Assembly: GCF_014202415.1 (NCBI RefSeq)
Contig: NZ_JACHGR010000003.1
Coordinates: 186,001-250,000, forward strand
Direction: 5' to 3'
Source: Tolumonas osonensis
Lineage (GTDB): Bacteria > Pseudomonadota > Gammaproteobacteria > Enterobacterales > Aeromonadaceae
DNA: 64,000 nt
The notes under the pieces were generated by a model that saw only the letters and a program-made list of their open reading frames with translations, had not been told where the DNA came from and made no database searches. Below are positions 9,760-17,893 of the stretch, one piece after another (position 1 is the first letter of the stretch; each line of letters starts with the position of its first letter). A program made the translations under genes and the position numbers.

Positions 9760-10452
9760 TCAATTCCTTACTTCAGCGCTAAGCAACGACGCTAATTCAT
9801 CAAAGCGATGTAACACCCAGTCTGGCTGACTGGCTTCTATTGGTTCACCATGGTTATACCCATAACTTAAACCAACAACAGGCATACCTGCCGCGCGAGC
9901 AGCCTGAATATCATTTTTAGAATCACCAACCATCAGCGTCTCGGCAGGTGTTACACGAAATTTTTCACATAAATAATGCAGCGGCATCGGATCCGGTTTT
10001 TTAACCGGTAAACATCCGCCCCCTAAGGTATAGGCAAAGAAGTGAGCTATTCCGGCTGACTGCAACAACGGTTGCACAAACTCATCGGGCTTATTGGTTA
10101 CCACCGCCATCGTGTAACCCGCCTGACCGAGTACAGATAGCGTTTCCGGAACCGCAGGGTAAAGGGAGTAATCCTTATCAATACCCGTCTGGTAATGTTG
10201 ATCAAAATCAGCCTTTACCTGCCGGAACAATACTTCATCCACTTCATTGAAGTGATACTGGCGCGACATTGCCCGTTTCAGCAGAATATCAGCACCATTA
10301 CCAATCCACTCCCTGACCTGTTCAATAGTAACAGCCGGTAATTGATTGTCTTTTAATGCGGCCTGAACTGCCAGATACAGTTGTGGCACGCTGTCAATCA
10401 ACGTGCCATCAAGATCAAACAGAATAACTTTTATATCTTTTAAATCAGACAT
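9760..10452 (-). CDS. gph: Phosphoglycolate phosphatase
   Basis: A HAD-superfamily hydrolase that removes 2-phosphoglycolate, made during repair of oxidised DNA ends. The nucleophile motif [10 protein letters not shown] is near residues 11-20, the TNKPDEF segment carries motif II, KKPDP motif III, and [15 protein letters not shown] motif IV. The start at 10452 (MSDLKDIKV) overlaps the end of rpe by 8 bases. A longer frame exists upstream, but it only reads through rpe in another frame. The product is 230 residues, the usual size. Confidence 0.95.
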   Translation of the reverse strand: MSDLKDIKVILFDLDGTLIDSVPQLYLAVQAALKDNQLPAVTIEQVREWIGNGADILLKRAMSRQYHFNEVDEVLFRQVKADFDQHYQTGIDKDYSLYPAVPETLSVLGQAGYTMAVVTNKPDEFVQPLLQSAGIAHFFAYTLGGGCLPVKKPDPMPLHYLCEKFRVTPAETLMVGDSKNDIQAARAAGMPVVGLSYGYNHGEPIEASQPDWVLHRFDELASLLSAEVRN

Positions 10453-11125
10453 TTGCAGAGTCCAATTCCTGGCGCAGCTGAGCAATAACTGCAGCATAAT
10501 CAGGCTGATCAAAAATCGCAGAACCCGCAACAAACATATCCGCACCGGCTTCAGCAATCTGACGGATATTATCCGCTTTCACACCGCCATCGACTTCCAG
10601 ACGGATATCCCGTCCACTTTCCTGGATACGCTGACGCACCTGACGTAATTTATCCAGTGTAGCCGGGATAAAGCTCTGACCACCGAACCCTGGGTTAACT
10701 GACATCAGCAGAATAATATCCAGTTTATCCATGACATGATCCAGATAATGTAATGACGTCGCCGGATTCAGTACCAGACCAGCCTGGCACCCATGATCCT
10801 TGATCAGTTGCAAAGTACGATCGATGTGGTCAGAAGCTTCCGGATGAAAAGTAATGATGGATGCCCCTGCTTTGGCAAAATCCGGAATAATGCGATCCAC
10901 AGGCTTGACCATCAAATGAACGTCAATTGGTGCTGTAACACCATAATTCCGTAATGCCTTACATACCATCGGACCTATTGTCAGATTCGGAACATAATGG
11001 TTATCCATCACGTCAAAATGAACAACATCAGCACCCGCTGCCAGCACATTGGCAACATCTTCACCTAAACGGGCAAAGTCTGCAGAAAGAATTGAAGGAG
11101 CAATCAGATATGGTTTCATATTCAT
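10445..11125 (-). CDS. rpe: Ribulose-phosphate 3-epimerase
   Basis: Interconverts ribulose 5-phosphate and xylulose 5-phosphate in the pentose phosphate pathway. The 226-residue TIM-barrel sequence shows the family landmarks: [15 protein letters not shown] at the N-terminus, [17 protein letters not shown] with the metal-binding His and Asp, [19 protein letters not shown], and LEVDGGVK with the catalytic Asp. It lies 12 bases after dam and overlaps gph, as in other gammaproteobacteria. Confidence 0.97.
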   Translation of the reverse strand: MNMKPYLIAPSILSADFARLGEDVANVLAAGADVVHFDVMDNHYVPNLTIGPMVCKALRNYGVTAPIDVHLMVKPVDRIIPDFAKAGASIITFHPEASDHIDRTLQLIKDHGCQAGLVLNPATSLHYLDHVMDKLDIILLMSVNPGFGGQSFIPATLDKLRQVRQRIQESGRDIRLEVDGGVKADNIRQIAEAGADMFVAGSAIFDQPDYAAVIAQLRQELDSANV

Positions 11126-11137
11126 TGGTCTTTAAGG

Positions 11138-11977
11138 TTATCCAGCCTTTCTGGCCAGTCGGTGTGGTTCATAACGGGCAATTAATTCAGCAACCCGCTG
11201 CCGGGAATGTCCTGCCCGGCTAATGGTTCGTTTTACCTGTAACTCATGCAACGAAGCATGTTTATACAAGTCGTATGTCAGATCAGTGGCATGATTACTG
11301 ATCAATACCGGAATCCGTTTTTCTGAAGCTGCCTGCCAGGCCAGTTCCGCCAGGTGACGCTGTTCATTTTCACTGAACCCCTTGGCCGCATAGCTGGTAA
11401 AGCTGGCGCTTGCTGATAATGGCACATATGGCGGATCACAATAAACCACATGATCCTGCTCCAGCATGGCAAACGTTTCCATAAAAGGCTGACAGACAAA
11501 CGTTGCTTTTTGCGCTTTTTCGGCAAAAAACCATAACTCTGACTCAGGGAAATAGGGCTTCTTATAACGGCCAAAAGGCACATTAAACCCGCCTTTCCGG
11601 TTATAGCGGCACAAACCGTTATAACCATGCCGGTTCAGATACAGAAACAAGGCTGCCCGCCACTGTGTCTCGGTTGTACTGTTAAATTCATCTCGCAGCT
11701 GAAAGTAACGCTCACGCTGATTATTTTTTTCATTAAATAAGCTTTTGGCTACACGAATAAAAGCATCAGGTTCAGACTTCAGCAAATTATACAGTGCGAT
11801 CAAATCCGGATTGATATCAGCAAGCAGGTAAGCCTCATAATCCGTATTCAGAAATACAGATCCCGCACCGACAAAAGGCTCAACCAATACCTTACCTTGC
11901 GGCAAATATTGTGCGATCGACTCGATCAGGCCGTATTTTCCACCAGCCCATTTTAAAAAAGCCCGCTGTTTTTTCAT
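11138..11977 (-). CDS. dam: DNA adenine (GATC) methyltransferase
   Basis: Methylates N6 of adenine in GATC, serving mismatch repair, replication timing and gene control. The 279-residue protein begins KKQRAFLKWAGGKYGLI, with the AdoMet-binding FVGAGSVFLN at residues 35-44 and the catalytic DPPY at 181-184. The start at 11977 matches the E. coli N-terminus; the frame extends six codons further upstream with no family support. It is preceded by damX and followed 12 bases later by rpe. Confidence 0.97.
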   Translation of the reverse strand: MKKQRAFLKWAGGKYGLIESIAQYLPQGKVLVEPFVGAGSVFLNTDYEAYLLADINPDLIALYNLLKSEPDAFIRVAKSLFNEKNNQRERYFQLRDEFNSTTETQWRAALFLYLNRHGYNGLCRYNRKGGFNVPFGRYKKPYFPESELWFFAEKAQKATFVCQPFMETFAMLEQDHVVYCDPPYVPLSASASFTSYAAKGFSENEQRHLAELAWQAASEKRIPVLISNHATDLTYDLYKHASLHELQVKRTISRAGHSRQRVAELIARYEPHRLARKAG

Positions 11978-12073
11978 GACACAGCAAAGCTCCATGCAGG
12001 AACATGCTGTGTCCGTATAAAACTAAAGCAGAATATAGAGTTATATTTTCGCGTCATTCAGCTTCTGCTCTGA

Positions 12074-13621
12074 TTATTTACTTTGCTCTTTATTGATCTG
12101 AGCATAAGACTTAGGCCATGGTTTCGAACTTTGTAATGCTGCCGGTAATCCGGTCACAGCGGCTTTAGCTGCCGTCGCCGAACTGTATTGTCCATAAACC
12201 AGAACATACATACCATTGGATTGATTTTTATAGATTTGTGTTTTTGCCTGTACACCGTTGCTGGCTGCCAGCTGTCTGAGTGCAGCAGGGTTGCCACTCG
12301 CAGCCAGTTGCAAAGCATAACTGCCCGCTGGCGCAACCGTTGTTTTACGTTTAGGCTGCGTTGTCTTTTTAGCTACAGTGGCCGTCGTTTTTACTTTTTT
12401 CCGTTCGGCGGTTGTTTTCGGCTTAGGCTGAACTGTTTTTTTTGCCGGGGCTATTTGAGTGTTTGCCGGTTCGTTTTGTACTGCTGATGAACTTTTGGTT
12501 TTAATATCGTTCACAACGGGTTGCAGCTGATCCAGTGATGTCACGGCAGAAGATGCCTGAGGGGCTTGCGCCGGATTTTCCTCAGCCACAACGCCCGTGA
12601 TCGGTTGATTGGCTGTCATCTGATTTACAACCTGATCACTGATCACGACCCGACGTTTGTCACCATCATCGGCCGGCTGTTCCGCATCAATACCCGTTGT
12701 TACGGCACCGGAAACAATCCCATCCTGAACAACTGCGGCCGGTAAAGCTCCGGAAACAGGAACAACACCATCTGCGGCTGACGTTGCCGGAGCCAACGCT
12801 ACAGCCTGACGCTCCGGTTGATTGACAGGTTCTTTTTCTGACTGAGAGGGAATCATCCAGCTGAGCAACAAAACAATACCTGCCAGAACAGCTACCGCAG
12901 CTACGACTTTATTAACCGGTAAATCATTTATTCCGAATGAAGATAATGACTTTTTATCCATAACAGCCTCCGCAATTGCAACTACCTCACCAGGCGTTCC
13001 CTGGCTATGAGCCAGACGAGCCAGGGCCACTTTACCCTGTGCTGCGGAGACATCTCCGTCCTGAAGGCAGTTCACCAACAGTATTTTTTGTTCCCTGAGA
13101 GTCAGCGGTTCAACTTTAATTTCCAGAGCCTTCTGATCTCTGCCTTTCAGATGTTGCGCCAGATGCCCGGAAAATTCACTGCCTGCGATCAGTAAGACAC
13201 TAATTTTGTGGAGTGGATACAATTCGTCAACATAAGCAAGCCATTGCCATAGCTCAAGCAACCACTCAGGTGACTGACAGTCTGCATTATCAATAACAAG
13301 TAACCGGGGAACAGACAGATCCGGAATAAGCCTGATCAAGGCCTCATCAAGAGGCTCGTCAGGATCAACTCCAGCGCCCGGAACCAATTGTAATTCAATA
13401 TGCTCTCTGACACCGGAAAGTTCCATTTCCGGAGTTAATGAGACATAACTAACATCGCAACTGGTTTCCAGTTCATTCATCAGCAGCTGAACGACAGAAG
13501 TCCGCCCGGAACCTTGAGAACCAGATAAAAAGATAAATGAAGAAGAAAACCCAATCAGCTGTTTTAAACGAAACACCGATTGGGTTTGAGTCGGTAGTAA
13601 TAAATATTCGATTGATGTCAC
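12074..13621 (-). CDS. damX: DamX-type cell-division protein with ATPase and SPOR domains
   Basis: The 515-residue protein has an N-terminal P-loop ATPase-like domain with Walker A GSQGSGRTS (residues 34-42) and Walker B LLVIDNAD (107-114), a single membrane segment at about 239-257, a long Ala/Pro/Gln/Lys-rich linker, and a C-terminal SPOR domain at about 434-510 (SYALQLAASGN...YVLVYGQYSS). SPOR domains bind denuded glycan at the division septum. Position between aroB and dam is the conserved damX position. E. coli DamX is shorter (about 428 residues) and does not show such an intact Walker A in its N-terminal part. Confidence 0.88.
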   Translation of the reverse strand: MTSIEYLLLPTQTQSVFRLKQLIGFSSSFIFLSGSQGSGRTSVVQLLMNELETSCDVSYVSLTPEMELSGVREHIELQLVPGAGVDPDEPLDEALIRLIPDLSVPRLLVIDNADCQSPEWLLELWQWLAYVDELYPLHKISVLLIAGSEFSGHLAQHLKGRDQKALEIKVEPLTLREQKILLVNCLQDGDVSAAQGKVALARLAHSQGTPGEVVAIAEAVMDKKSLSSFGINDLPVNKVVAAVAVLAGIVLLLSWMIPSQSEKEPVNQPERQAVALAPATSAADGVVPVSGALPAAVVQDGIVSGAVTTGIDAEQPADDGDKRRVVISDQVVNQMTANQPITGVVAEENPAQAPQASSAVTSLDQLQPVVNDIKTKSSSAVQNEPANTQIAPAKKTVQPKPKTTAERKKVKTTATVAKKTTQPKRKTTVAPAGSYALQLAASGNPAALRQLAASNGVQAKTQIYKNQSNGMYVLVYGQYSSATAAKAAVTGLPAALQSSKPWPKSYAQINKEQSK

Positions 13622-13623
13622 AT

Positions 13624-14712
13624 TCAGTGTGTCGCATCAATAACTGAACGAAGCACGGTCTGCTCCACATCAGTAAATAAATCCGCACGACCAATAGCCA
13701 GAGGCAGTACCAGTCGCAATTTTCCGGCCTTCGCTTTTTTATCGCGCAACATGTGATGAATATAATCATCGTATGTCATATCTGCAGGAGCAGTAACAGG
13801 AAGGTTTGCCGCTTTCAGCAATGCTTTTATCCGCAAAACGTCTGCTTCAGACAGCAAGCCTAAACGCAGTGATGTTTCAGCAGCCTGGACAGTACCGGCA
13901 GCAACAGCTTCACCATGCAGCCAGTTACCATACCCTTGTTCGGCCTCAATAGCATGACCGAAGGTATGACCAAGATTCAGCAATGCTCTGACACCATTTT
14001 CTGTTTCATCCTGAGCGACGACATCAGCTTTGATGGCGCAACAGCGAAGAATAATTTTAGATAATGCATCAGACGACAAAGCGTGGATCTCGTCCATATG
14101 CTGCTCCAGCCAACTGAAGAAATCAGCATCCCAGATGACGCCATACTTGATCACTTCAGCCATACCGGCTGCAAGCTCCCGCGACGGTAATGTACGCAGG
14201 CAATCAATATCAATGATAACGGCTTTGGGCTGATAAAACGCCCCGATCATGTTCTTACCGAGAGGATGGTTAACTGCCGTTTTGCCACCCACAGATGAAT
14301 CGACCTGAGATAACAGCGTCGTTGGCACCTGAATAAACGGCACACCCCGTTGATAGCAAGCAGCAGCAAAACCGACCAGATCACCAATCACGCCACCACC
14401 CAAGGCAATCAGAGTCGTATCACGACCATGCGTTCCTTTCAGTAAAGCTGACATAATCAGTTCAAATGAAGCGAGTGTTTTATGCACTTCACCATCTGGC
14501 AGAATCAATGTATCAACCTGATAACCAGCCAACGTATTGCAAAGCACATCCAGATATAATGGAGCAATAGTCTCATTAGTCACTATCATGACTCGTTGCC
14601 CGGCAATATGCGGAGCAAACAATGCCGAAGATGTCAGCAGACCGGCACCAACATATATTGGATAACTACGTTCGGCCAAATTTACTGTCAACGTCTCCAC
14701 TACTGCCTCCAT
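13624..14712 (-). CDS. aroB: 3-Dehydroquinate synthase
   Basis: Second step of the shikimate pathway, converting DAHP to 3-dehydroquinate with NAD and a divalent metal. The 362-residue sequence has the NAD-binding [13 protein letters not shown], the [20 protein letters not shown] loop, and the metal-ligand region [11 protein letters not shown]. It starts 14 bases after aroK, and damX starts 2 bases after its stop, so the three are probably one transcript. Confidence 0.97.
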   Translation of the reverse strand: MEAVVETLTVNLAERSYPIYVGAGLLTSSALFAPHIAGQRVMIVTNETIAPLYLDVLCNTLAGYQVDTLILPDGEVHKTLASFELIMSALLKGTHGRDTTLIALGGGVIGDLVGFAAACYQRGVPFIQVPTTLLSQVDSSVGGKTAVNHPLGKNMIGAFYQPKAVIIDIDCLRTLPSRELAAGMAEVIKYGVIWDADFFSWLEQHMDEIHALSSDALSKIILRCCAIKADVVAQDETENGVRALLNLGHTFGHAIEAEQGYGNWLHGEAVAAGTVQAAETSLRLGLLSEADVLRIKALLKAANLPVTAPADMTYDDYIHHMLRDKKAKAGKLRLVLPLAIGRADLFTDVEQTVLRSVIDATH

Positions 14713-14726
14713 TAATATCTTTTGGT

Positions 14727-15245
14727 TTAGAGCCCTAATTGCTCAACAATCTGTGTTGCAACCTGTTTGGCAGTCAATTCATCAGTACGGACGATATAAT
14801 CTGCAATTTCACGATACAGAGGCTCGCGTTCTTCAGCCAGACGCATCAGCACTTCACGCGGAGGTTCTTCAGTTTGCAACAACGGACGGCGTTTATCACG
14901 TTGCGTTCTGGCTAGTTGTTTTTCAATCGGAGTTTCCAGATAAACAACTATACCCCGAGCTGACAGCCGGTTTCTGGTCAAAGAACTCTTGATAGCACCG
15001 CCACCGGTCGCAAGAACAATACCCTGCAATTCACTCAGGTCACTAATTACCTGTTCTTCCCGTTTACGGAAACCTTCTTCGCCTTCAACATCAAAAACCC
15101 ACGCTATATCTGCGCCGGTGCGACGTTCTATCTCCTGATCCGAGTCATAGAGATCCATATGCAACATTTCCGACAAATACTTGCCGATGGTGCTTTTACC
15201 TGCCCCCATAGGGCCAATCAGAAAAATATTGCGTTTTTCAGCCAT
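14727..15245 (-). CDS. aroK: Shikimate kinase I
   Basis: Phosphorylates shikimate at the 3-OH with ATP. The 172-residue protein has the P-loop GPMGAGKST at 11-19, the shikimate-binding [11 protein letters not shown] segment, the GGGAI loop, and the lid region [10 protein letters not shown]. It is the first gene of the aroK-to-trpS series. In most relatives pilQ lies directly upstream on the same strand; here the upstream neighbour is a non-coding stretch and a divergent dapA. Confidence 0.97.
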   Translation of the reverse strand: MAEKRNIFLIGPMGAGKSTIGKYLSEMLHMDLYDSDQEIERRTGADIAWVFDVEGEEGFRKREEQVISDLSELQGIVLATGGGAIKSSLTRNRLSARGIVVYLETPIEKQLARTQRDKRRPLLQTEEPPREVLMRLAEEREPLYREIADYIVRTDELTAKQVATQIVEQLGL

Positions 15246-15339
15246 TTTGTCTGTCTATTTTTTTACCCAAATAACGAATGCCCGTTACATTTAACGGGAA
15301 CCAAGAGAACAGTACCTTACGCTAGAAACTGGACGGGGA

Positions 15340-15368
15340 ATTATGCAGTACCCCCCGATTTATAGCAA
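15340..15368 (-). promoter_or_regulatory. Predicted promoter of the aroK operon
   Basis: On the minus strand a -35 box TTGCTA (15368-15363) and a -10 box CATAAT (15345-15340) are 17 bases apart. They sit about 95 bases before the aroK start, in the stretch 15246-15536, which otherwise holds only a short stem CCCGTT/AACGGG at 15281-15298. A dedicated promoter is expected because pilQ is not upstream here. Confidence 0.45.
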
Positions 15369-15536
15369 CCAAACTACAGGGGGCAGCATGATGTTCAAGG
15401 TGTATTTTACTTGAATAAATATAAAACCGTTAACATTTCGTAGAAGAACACTGCTAAACGACAATTAGCAATGCATTATTTATCTCAAATTTAACATATT
15501 TATGCACTATTAAATCATCTATTCCAGCATGACTGC

Positions 15537-15565
15537 TTGACTTTTATGTCCCAATACAGAACTAT
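15537..15565 (+). promoter_or_regulatory. Predicted promoter of the dapA leader
   Basis: TTGACT (15537-15542) is followed after 17 bases by AACTAT (15560-15565). The -35 is near consensus and the -10 is moderate. Transcription from about 15572 would give a leader of nearly 200 bases before dapA, containing a small open frame and an intrinsic terminator. Confidence 0.4.
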
Positions 15566-15598
15566 GTCTTTATTATTGTCATTCTGATGATCAGCGTC

Positions 15599-15670
15599 AT
15601 GAGCAAATGGTTCATCGTTCGAAAACCGTATAAACGTACCTCAAAACCGGGTGCGTACGTTTTCGCGTAA
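15599..15670 (+). CDS. Possible leader peptide upstream of dapA
   Basis: A 23-codon frame starts at ATG 15599 and ends at TAA 15668-15670 (an in-frame ATG at 15587 adds four residues). The peptide is basic: four Lys (all AAA) and three Arg, with the order SKWFIVRKPYKRTSKPG. Its stop codon lies inside GCGTAACC (15665-15672), which is the exact complement of GGTTACGC in the downstream terminator hairpin. That arrangement is typical of ribosome-controlled attenuation. There is no strong ribosome-binding site, and the codons are not a run of one amino acid, so the call is tentative. Confidence 0.3.
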   Translation: MSKWFIVRKPYKRTSKPGAYVFA

Positions 15671-15693
15671 CCAGCTTGTCGCTACCCACTTTT

Positions 15694-15730
15694 AAAACCC
15701 CGGTTACGCTACAGCGAATCGGGGTTTTTT
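15694..15730 (+). terminator. Intrinsic terminator or attenuator in the dapA leader
   Basis: Stem AAAACCCCG/CGGGGTTTT (15694-15702 with 15720-15728) with an inner CGCT/AGCG pairing, ending in six T. It lies 38 bases before the dapA start, in the same direction as dapA. GGTTACGC (15702-15709) within it can pair instead with GCGTAACC at 15665-15672, which would break the terminator. That competing pairing is why I read it as a possible attenuator rather than the end of an unrelated transcript. Confidence 0.6.
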
Positions 15731-15768
15731 GTTGAGATTGTTGAGATTAAAGATCGCAAGGAGTTTGT

Positions 15769-16641
15769 ATGATCCACGGTTCTATTGTGGCCTTGATCAC
15801 CCCGTTCCGGGATGGTCAGCTGGATGAAACAGCATTACGTCATATGGTTGACTGGCATATTGAGCAAGGCACACATGGGATTGTACCTGTTGGTACCACC
15901 GGTGAAAGCCCGACACTGACTCATGATGAACATTGCCGTGTTATTGAGATCGTAGTACAGCAGGCCGCCGGACGAGTACCCGTCATTGCCGGTGCCGGTT
16001 CAAACAATCCGATCGAAGCAATCGAATATTCCAAAGTGGCTGAACGTGCGGGTGCCGATGCGACCTTACATGTCGCAGGCTACTATAACCGACCAAACCA
16101 GGAAGGTTTATATCAGCATTTCAAACTGTTGCATGATCAAACCGCTATTCCGGTCATTTTGTATAATATCCCAGCCCGTGCCATTGTTGATATTCAACCG
16201 GCAACCATGGCTCGCTTGGCAGAATTACCTCGGATTATCGGTGTAAAAGATGCGACCGGCGATCTCGCCCGTCCATGGGCTGAGCGTCAGTTAATCAAAA
16301 AACCATTCATCTGGTTATCCGGCGAAGATGCGACAGCGGTTGCCTACAATATCAGCGGCGGTACTGGCTGTATTTCTGTCACAGCAAACGTGGCGCCGAA
16401 ACTGGTTGCTGAGGTACAAAACCTGACAGCAGCCGGCAAATGGGAAGAAGCCCGTGACCTGCAGGATAAACTGATTCCTCTGCACCAGGCCATGTTTGCT
16501 GAACCAAGCCCGGCCGGCGCAAAATATGCGGCTTCCTTGCTGGGATTATGTACCGAAGAGTGCCGTCTTCCAATCATGCCATTGAGTGATGCAACCAAAC
16601 AACGCATCCGTCAGGTAATGGAACAACTCGGCCTCATTTAA
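15769..16641 (+). CDS. dapA: 4-Hydroxy-tetrahydrodipicolinate synthase
   Basis: Condenses pyruvate with aspartate semialdehyde, the first committed step to diaminopimelate and lysine. The 290-residue TIM barrel has GTTGESPTLTHDEH at 42-55, Tyr106 in GYYNRPNQEG, Tyr132 in YNIPAR, Arg137, and the Schiff-base Lys160 in IIGVKDATG. SD AAGGAG precedes the start. Wording such as HVAGYYNRPNQEGLYQHF, WLSGEDATAVAYN and KYAASLLGLC resembles the alphaproteobacterial branch more than E. coli DapA, which has TPYYNRPSQ. This may be a transferred or second copy; that is inference from memory of family sequences. Confidence 0.93.
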   Translation: MIHGSIVALITPFRDGQLDETALRHMVDWHIEQGTHGIVPVGTTGESPTLTHDEHCRVIEIVVQQAAGRVPVIAGAGSNNPIEAIEYSKVAERAGADATLHVAGYYNRPNQEGLYQHFKLLHDQTAIPVILYNIPARAIVDIQPATMARLAELPRIIGVKDATGDLARPWAERQLIKKPFIWLSGEDATAVAYNISGGTGCISVTANVAPKLVAEVQNLTAAGKWEEARDLQDKLIPLHQAMFAEPSPAGAKYAASLLGLCTEECRLPIMPLSDATKQRIRQVMEQLGLI

Positions 16642-16661
16642 CAGATTAAGGGAACTCTGCC

Positions 16662-17291
16662 ATGCAAATCGAAGATTTACTGCAGAAATATGATGGGTTT
16701 GTTTTTGATCTGGATGGCACCCTGGTTGATTCAATGCCGTTGCATCTGGCTGGTTGGAAACATGCAGCGGCTTTATATAACTTTCATTACGATGCGGCCT
16801 GGTTTTATAACCTGGGCGGTGTTCCCAGCAGGAAAATCGCTAAAATCGTATCTGAAACCCAAAATCTTGACCTGAATCTCGACGCTGTAACAAAAACAAA
16901 ATCGGATTATTATCAACAGGTTATCGCTGATGCTATTGCATTTCCGGCAATGAAGGAACTTGTCATGACGCTGTTCCCTCACCGGCCTTTGGCTATTGGG
17001 ACCGGATCAATCCGCACTAATGCAGAAATTGTTCTTTCCAACAGCGGGCTGCGTCCTTATTTCCGCGCAATCACAGCCGCGGATGACGTTGTTCATCATA
17101 AGCCGAATCCGGATACCTTTTTATTATCCGCAGCCAAAATCAGCGTCAAACCATCCCGTTGTCTGGTATTTGAAGATACGGAAATTGGCATTCAAGCCGC
17201 ACAAGAAGCACAAATGGATTGTGTACTGATTCGGGAAGGGAAACCTGACTGGAGCACTTTTACATCCGCTGCTGCAGATACTCTTGCTTGA
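16662..17291 (+). CDS. HAD-family sugar-phosphate phosphatase, YqaB-like
   Basis: A 209-residue HAD hydrolase with motif I FDLDGTLVDSMP at residues 15-26, motif II in AIGTGS, motif III HHKPNPDTFLL, and motif IV FEDTEIGIQAAQEAQMD. The combination of the short cap and DTFLLSA...CLVFEDTEIGIQAA matches the YqaB branch (fructose-1-phosphate and 6-phosphogluconate phosphatase activity in E. coli). It starts 20 bases after dapA behind a good RBS (AAGGGA) and is probably co-transcribed with it. The exact substrate is not determinable. Confidence 0.85.
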   Translation: MQIEDLLQKYDGFVFDLDGTLVDSMPLHLAGWKHAAALYNFHYDAAWFYNLGGVPSRKIAKIVSETQNLDLNLDAVTKTKSDYYQQVIADAIAFPAMKELVMTLFPHRPLAIGTGSIRTNAEIVLSNSGLRPYFRAITAADDVVHHKPNPDTFLLSAAKISVKPSRCLVFEDTEIGIQAAQEAQMDCVLIREGKPDWSTFTSAAADTLA

Positions 17292-17358
17292 TTTGTACAA
17301 AAAGCCCAGTCTTTACCAGGGATGCCAATACCAAATACAGCATCCCCGGTTCCGCCGA

Positions 17359-17712
17359 TTACACTGAATCTGAATTTCCGTCTGAAGAGGACTGGCCGGA
17401 ATTGTCCTGGTTCTCGTTCTGATAACGTGGCGGACGTCTGCGCTGGAAGGTATTTCCACCCACCCGGCTTCCTAGCGGGGCAATTGTCGAAATCTTGGCT
17501 TTATAGATCATCTGCTGGTTATTATGCGCATCGGTCAGAAGAACGCTGTATTGATCAAAGCCACTGATCACACCTTCCAATTTAATGCCACTGACCAGAA
17601 AAATAGCAACATTTGTGTGACTTTTACGCAGCCAGTTCAGCGCGGAGTCCTGACCATTCCCAAGCGAAAACGCCTGTTCAAGACTGGTATAGTTCTGATT
17701 TTCGCTTGTCAT
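17359..17712 (-). CDS. Divergent Hfq-like Sm protein (Hfq paralogue)
   Basis: A 117-residue protein whose residues 20-80 follow the Hfq Sm fold. Gln21-Asp22 align with Hfq Q8-D9, the FLVSGIKLEG segment with YLVNGIKLQG, F-D-Q-Y at 52-55 with F-D-Q-F (39-42), and Tyr70-Lys71 with Y55-K56. Differences are notable: His57 of the YKH motif is Ala72, Phe42 is Tyr55, there is a two-residue insertion before YK, and the rim arginines R17 and R19 become Lys30 and His32. The N-terminus is 13 residues longer, and the tail has a basic RRRPPR patch then an Asn/Ser/Asp-rich end. It stands alone near mrcA, not in the miaA-hfq-hflX cluster, so it is most likely a second Hfq-type RNA-binding protein. Confidence 0.8.
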   Translation of the reverse strand: MTSENQNYTSLEQAFSLGNGQDSALNWLRKSHTNVAIFLVSGIKLEGVISGFDQYSVLLTDAHNNQQMIYKAKISTIAPLGSRVGGNTFQRRRPPRYQNENQDNSGQSSSDGNSDSV

Positions 17713-17893
17713 TGTTATCTCTCTTCAAGCAATACGTTATATCTTCTAGCTTATACCGTAGATTAGTACCGTAAACAATAAATGCACTATTTTATAGTGT
17801 AGAGTTCTGTACCCATACTGTAATCTTATATTTTCTAATGCTATTTCATACATAACCCGCCAGAAAAACAGGCATTCGGGCGGATTCTGATTT

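Noticed and set aside
15564-15587. Seven-codon frame (MSLLLSF) before the dapA leader frame, with a TGATG overlap
   Set aside because: Its start overlaps the predicted -10 box, so it would not be within the transcript; three Leu codons alone are not evidence of attenuation.
17300-17350. Stem GGGATGC/GCATCCC between the YqaB-like gene and the Hfq-like gene
   Set aside because: No U-run on either side within the next bases, so I do not call it a terminator.
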